Translations under genes and position numbers: made by a program
Shown here: in pieces, positions 62,001 to 64,000 of the stretch
How positions within the stretch are numbered: position 1 is the first letter of the stretch
Layout of the letters: the number at the start of each line of letters is the position of its first letter
Notes under the pieces: model-generated
Told to the model about the DNA's origin: nothing
The model's input: the letters and a program-made list of their open reading frames with translations, nothing else
Databases searched by the model: none
Source of the DNA: Trochalopteron elliotii
Taxonomy: Eukaryota > Chordata > Aves > Passeriformes > Leiothrichidae
Length of the DNA: 64,000 nt
Assembly (NCBI GenBank): GCA_024734555.1
Contig: JANPWX010000129.1
Span: forward strand, 390,652-454,651
Direction: 5' to 3'

Positions 62001-63239
62001 TGTAGTAATGATCACCATACCAAAAATAACTGAATTCTGCACAGGTTTCAGCAGGGCTCAGAGCTCATCTGCAGATGTAGAGCCATGCAATGGTTAGAAC
62101 TGTTTCTTGCAGTAATTGCCTGAAAGCGGTAAGACCCTGAGACAAGGTGGGATTCAGTTAATTTGAGAAAGACAGATTGCTGATGATGCAGAAGGCATAG
62201 TACAGATGAAGACTTGAGCTGGAAGAAAAACATGAATGGGAAAGGGAGCATTCATGTGTAGAGGCCAGCAGTAAGAAGGGCAGAAAGCTGAGTCCTTAGT
62301 TCATGGTGGAAACTAGCAGTTGTCTAGATGTGTCTCTGTTTTGCCTGCAGTTCAGTAGGTTTTCCTCCTCCCTAATTTCTTGTCTGGATTTACATCTCAT
62401 TTTCCTATTTTTTTTGTGAAGTACTGTGTGCCAGGCAGAAACCTTGGCCAGAAGAACAGTCAGTGGTGTCTTAAGATGTATTGCTCAAAGGATGGCTAAG
62501 ACATCACTCCCAGTTCACGCTGCTCTGACAGCTCAAGAGCAAAAAACCTGAAAAGTAGCACCAAGAAAGATGAAAGCTGTTAATATTCCTGCCAGAAGCA
62601 CTCGGTGCTGCAGCTGACGTGCAGTGCTGCAGCCTCAGCTGTGAGGTGTCTGGCACATCTCTGTGAGCAACCAAGTGCTTCCAACAAGGACAAGCATCTC
62701 TGGCACGTTTCTGTCCAGGTTGGCCAGCAGTAACCTAAAAACAGCTGCTCAGGGAGAAGGGTAGGAGGGAAACTGTGAGTTTTCAGTCACTTGTGGCTGA
62801 CTTCCACCCCGTGTTTCCTAGCCTGTTGTAGGAAAAATCCCTCGTAATAGACAGTCCCCAAAACAAGACTGTATCAGGATATTCACCCAGTTGAGAAGCT
62901 TAATCTGGGAGAAAATCCCTTTCTGTAGAATAGTGAGAGGGCAACGGGATTTCAGATGGACTCTCAATTCCAGGGATTAACAACCTCACACATAGTAAGT
63001 CCTTGTGACAAGTTCTCTTTTCTACTCTAAATTCAGCTCATGGACCTTGCACTGTTTTGTACCTTAGGAGACAGTAAAATTTGGGGTATTTAGTGTGTCA
63101 TGAGACTAAAAGGGAGAAATAGAGGAGAAAGTAAATAACAGTGTTCCTGAATTAAGAGCTGTAAATTCTTCTGATGTTTGGAAAAGCAACGTTCGGGTGA
63201 CTGTAGCTTTTCTCCTTTAAGTTTTTGCCTTGAGCTAGT
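59051..63239. other. Non-coding unique sequence
   Basis: No gene is supported. The plus strand is noticeably pyrimidine-rich from about 59560 to 60150, with no identifiable repeat family. An A13-14 run is near 60323. The 142-codon plus-strand frame at 59998-60426 crosses that A-run and is not convincing. Confidence 0.6.
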
Positions 63240-63560
63240 CACGGAAAGGAAGGTTTGGACAGACAAGCGCCAGTGACGGAGTTAATCCGATGTATTGAAC
63301 TGTCAGCCATTAGGTGAGCTAACAATCACTGGGCAATTGTGAGGTAAATTAGCTAGATCAAGAGGGCACTTGTAAAATTTATTAATTTTATTTCCCATTT
63401 GTGAAAGCTAATGCAGTTCAGACAGGGAATTGTAACTCCTTTACCTGCAATAATGGAGCAGCTCCATCTCCAGAGCGAGGGATGCAGGGTATCAGTGAAA
63501 AATGCAGTGGGACTAACTGTGTTTAACATAGGGTTAGAAAATTCAATAAAGAAAAGCAGC
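63240..63560. promoter_or_regulatory. Candidate promoter-upstream element
   Basis: Within about 100 bases lie TAATCC at 63283-63288 (OTX/PITX-type site), CTGTCA at 63300-63305 (MEIS/PKNOX-type TGACAG on the other strand), ATTAG at 63309-63313, CAATTG near 63334 and AAATTAGC near 63347. The patch sits a few hundred bases from the CpG island. The motif identities are established knowledge; that they act together as a promoter-proximal enhancer is inference. Confidence 0.25.
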
Positions 63561-63645
63561 GAGGCTGCAAACACATTAACTGGCATTCTCTCAAGATTTT
63601 AACCCTACGTTGTCTTGACAAAATGTAATTGACCTCACGGAACTT

Positions 63646-64000
63646 CCACCCTTGAGCGCTGCCTTTAGAGCGGCTCAGAAATCGGCCATACCTACAGCTG
63701 CACCGACGGCGAGGGGTTCGGTGCGAGGGTGTGAGTTAAACTTCCCGTCAGCGCGTCTGCAGCAGGGGCTTCCTAAATTGGTTTCGGAGGAACGAAAATA
63801 AAAAAAAAAAAAAATTTAAGTAATACTTTATTTTAAACGGGGATTAAGAATCCCACAACTGAGGGCGTGGCGGCCCTCGTGTGGGAGGGGGGCGCCGCAG
63901 GTGCCGTGAGGGGCGGACCGCGCGGGTCGCTGAGGGCGGGAGCAGCCTGAGAGCGGGAGCAGCCTGAGGGGCCGGGGCCGCATCACCCCCGGCCCGACGG
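63646..64000. promoter_or_regulatory. CpG island, probable gene promoter, cut by window end
   Basis: I count about eighteen CpGs in 63841-64000 and about sixteen in 63601-63840, far above the rest of the window. GC boxes of the Sp1 type are present (GGGGCGG at 63910-63916, GGGCGGG at 63934-63940) with no TATA box at a suitable place, which fits a CpG-island promoter. An A15 run at 63800-63814 interrupts the AT-richer left half. GC keeps rising toward the right edge, so the transcription start and first exon probably lie there or just beyond. The gene's identity and direction cannot be told from this window. Confidence 0.75.
63936..63968. repeat. 17-bp tandem duplication in the CpG island
   Basis: GCGGGAGCAGCCTGAG occurs at 63936 and again at 63953, a period of 17 bases, with the shared 16 bases identical. 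It duplicates a GCGGG core inside the putative promoter. Confidence 0.85.

Overview
The window looks like vertebrate nuclear DNA, most likely from a bird, possibly a songbird. The evidence is one recognisable CR1 LINE relic (about 53555-53795), very few other recognisable interspersed repeats, long AT-rich unique sequence with CpG depletion, and short scattered microsatellites. No bacterial-type gene organisation, CRISPR array, tRNA or complete rRNA gene is visible. A 10-base N run at 32559-32568 marks an assembly gap. The species call is an inference; a non-avian reptile cannot be excluded from the sequence alone.

I find no protein-coding gene or exon that I can support. Open frames reach about 200 codons (57040-57660 minus, 29550-30158 plus, 43302-43847 plus), but none shows a recognisable domain, a good ATG context or splice-bounded structure, and several lack an ATG at their 5' end. 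I treat the window as intergenic or long-intron sequence upstream of, or beside, a gene whose CpG-island promoter begins at the right edge (about 63646-64000 and beyond).

Layout: 1-15150 is mostly unique sequence with a diverged 38-bp tandem duplication (293-368), a candidate POU-type regulatory patch (12780-13260) and a short possible 5S rRNA relic (14832-14873). A compound microsatellite lies at 15154-15358: (ATT)n followed by a long pyrimidine tract. 15359-32558 is unremarkable apart from homopolymer tracts and small palindromes. 33060-34330 has raised CpG density and several homeodomain-like sites and is the best internal candidate for a conserved enhancer. 34331-53550 holds a possible retrocopy tail (46727-46757) and a diverged 76-bp duplication (49341-49493). 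The CR1 relic follows. Further right come an isolated CpG cluster (58090-58460), an AT-rich patch with TAATTA and TGACGTAA sites (58860-59050), a homeodomain/MEIS/OTX-like site cluster (63240-63560) and the CpG island.

Nothing here amounts to an evident new biological system. The most promising leads are regulatory: the CpG island with its upstream site cluster, and the internal CpG-bearing patches. Cross-species alignment and transcript data would settle these, and I could not run either.
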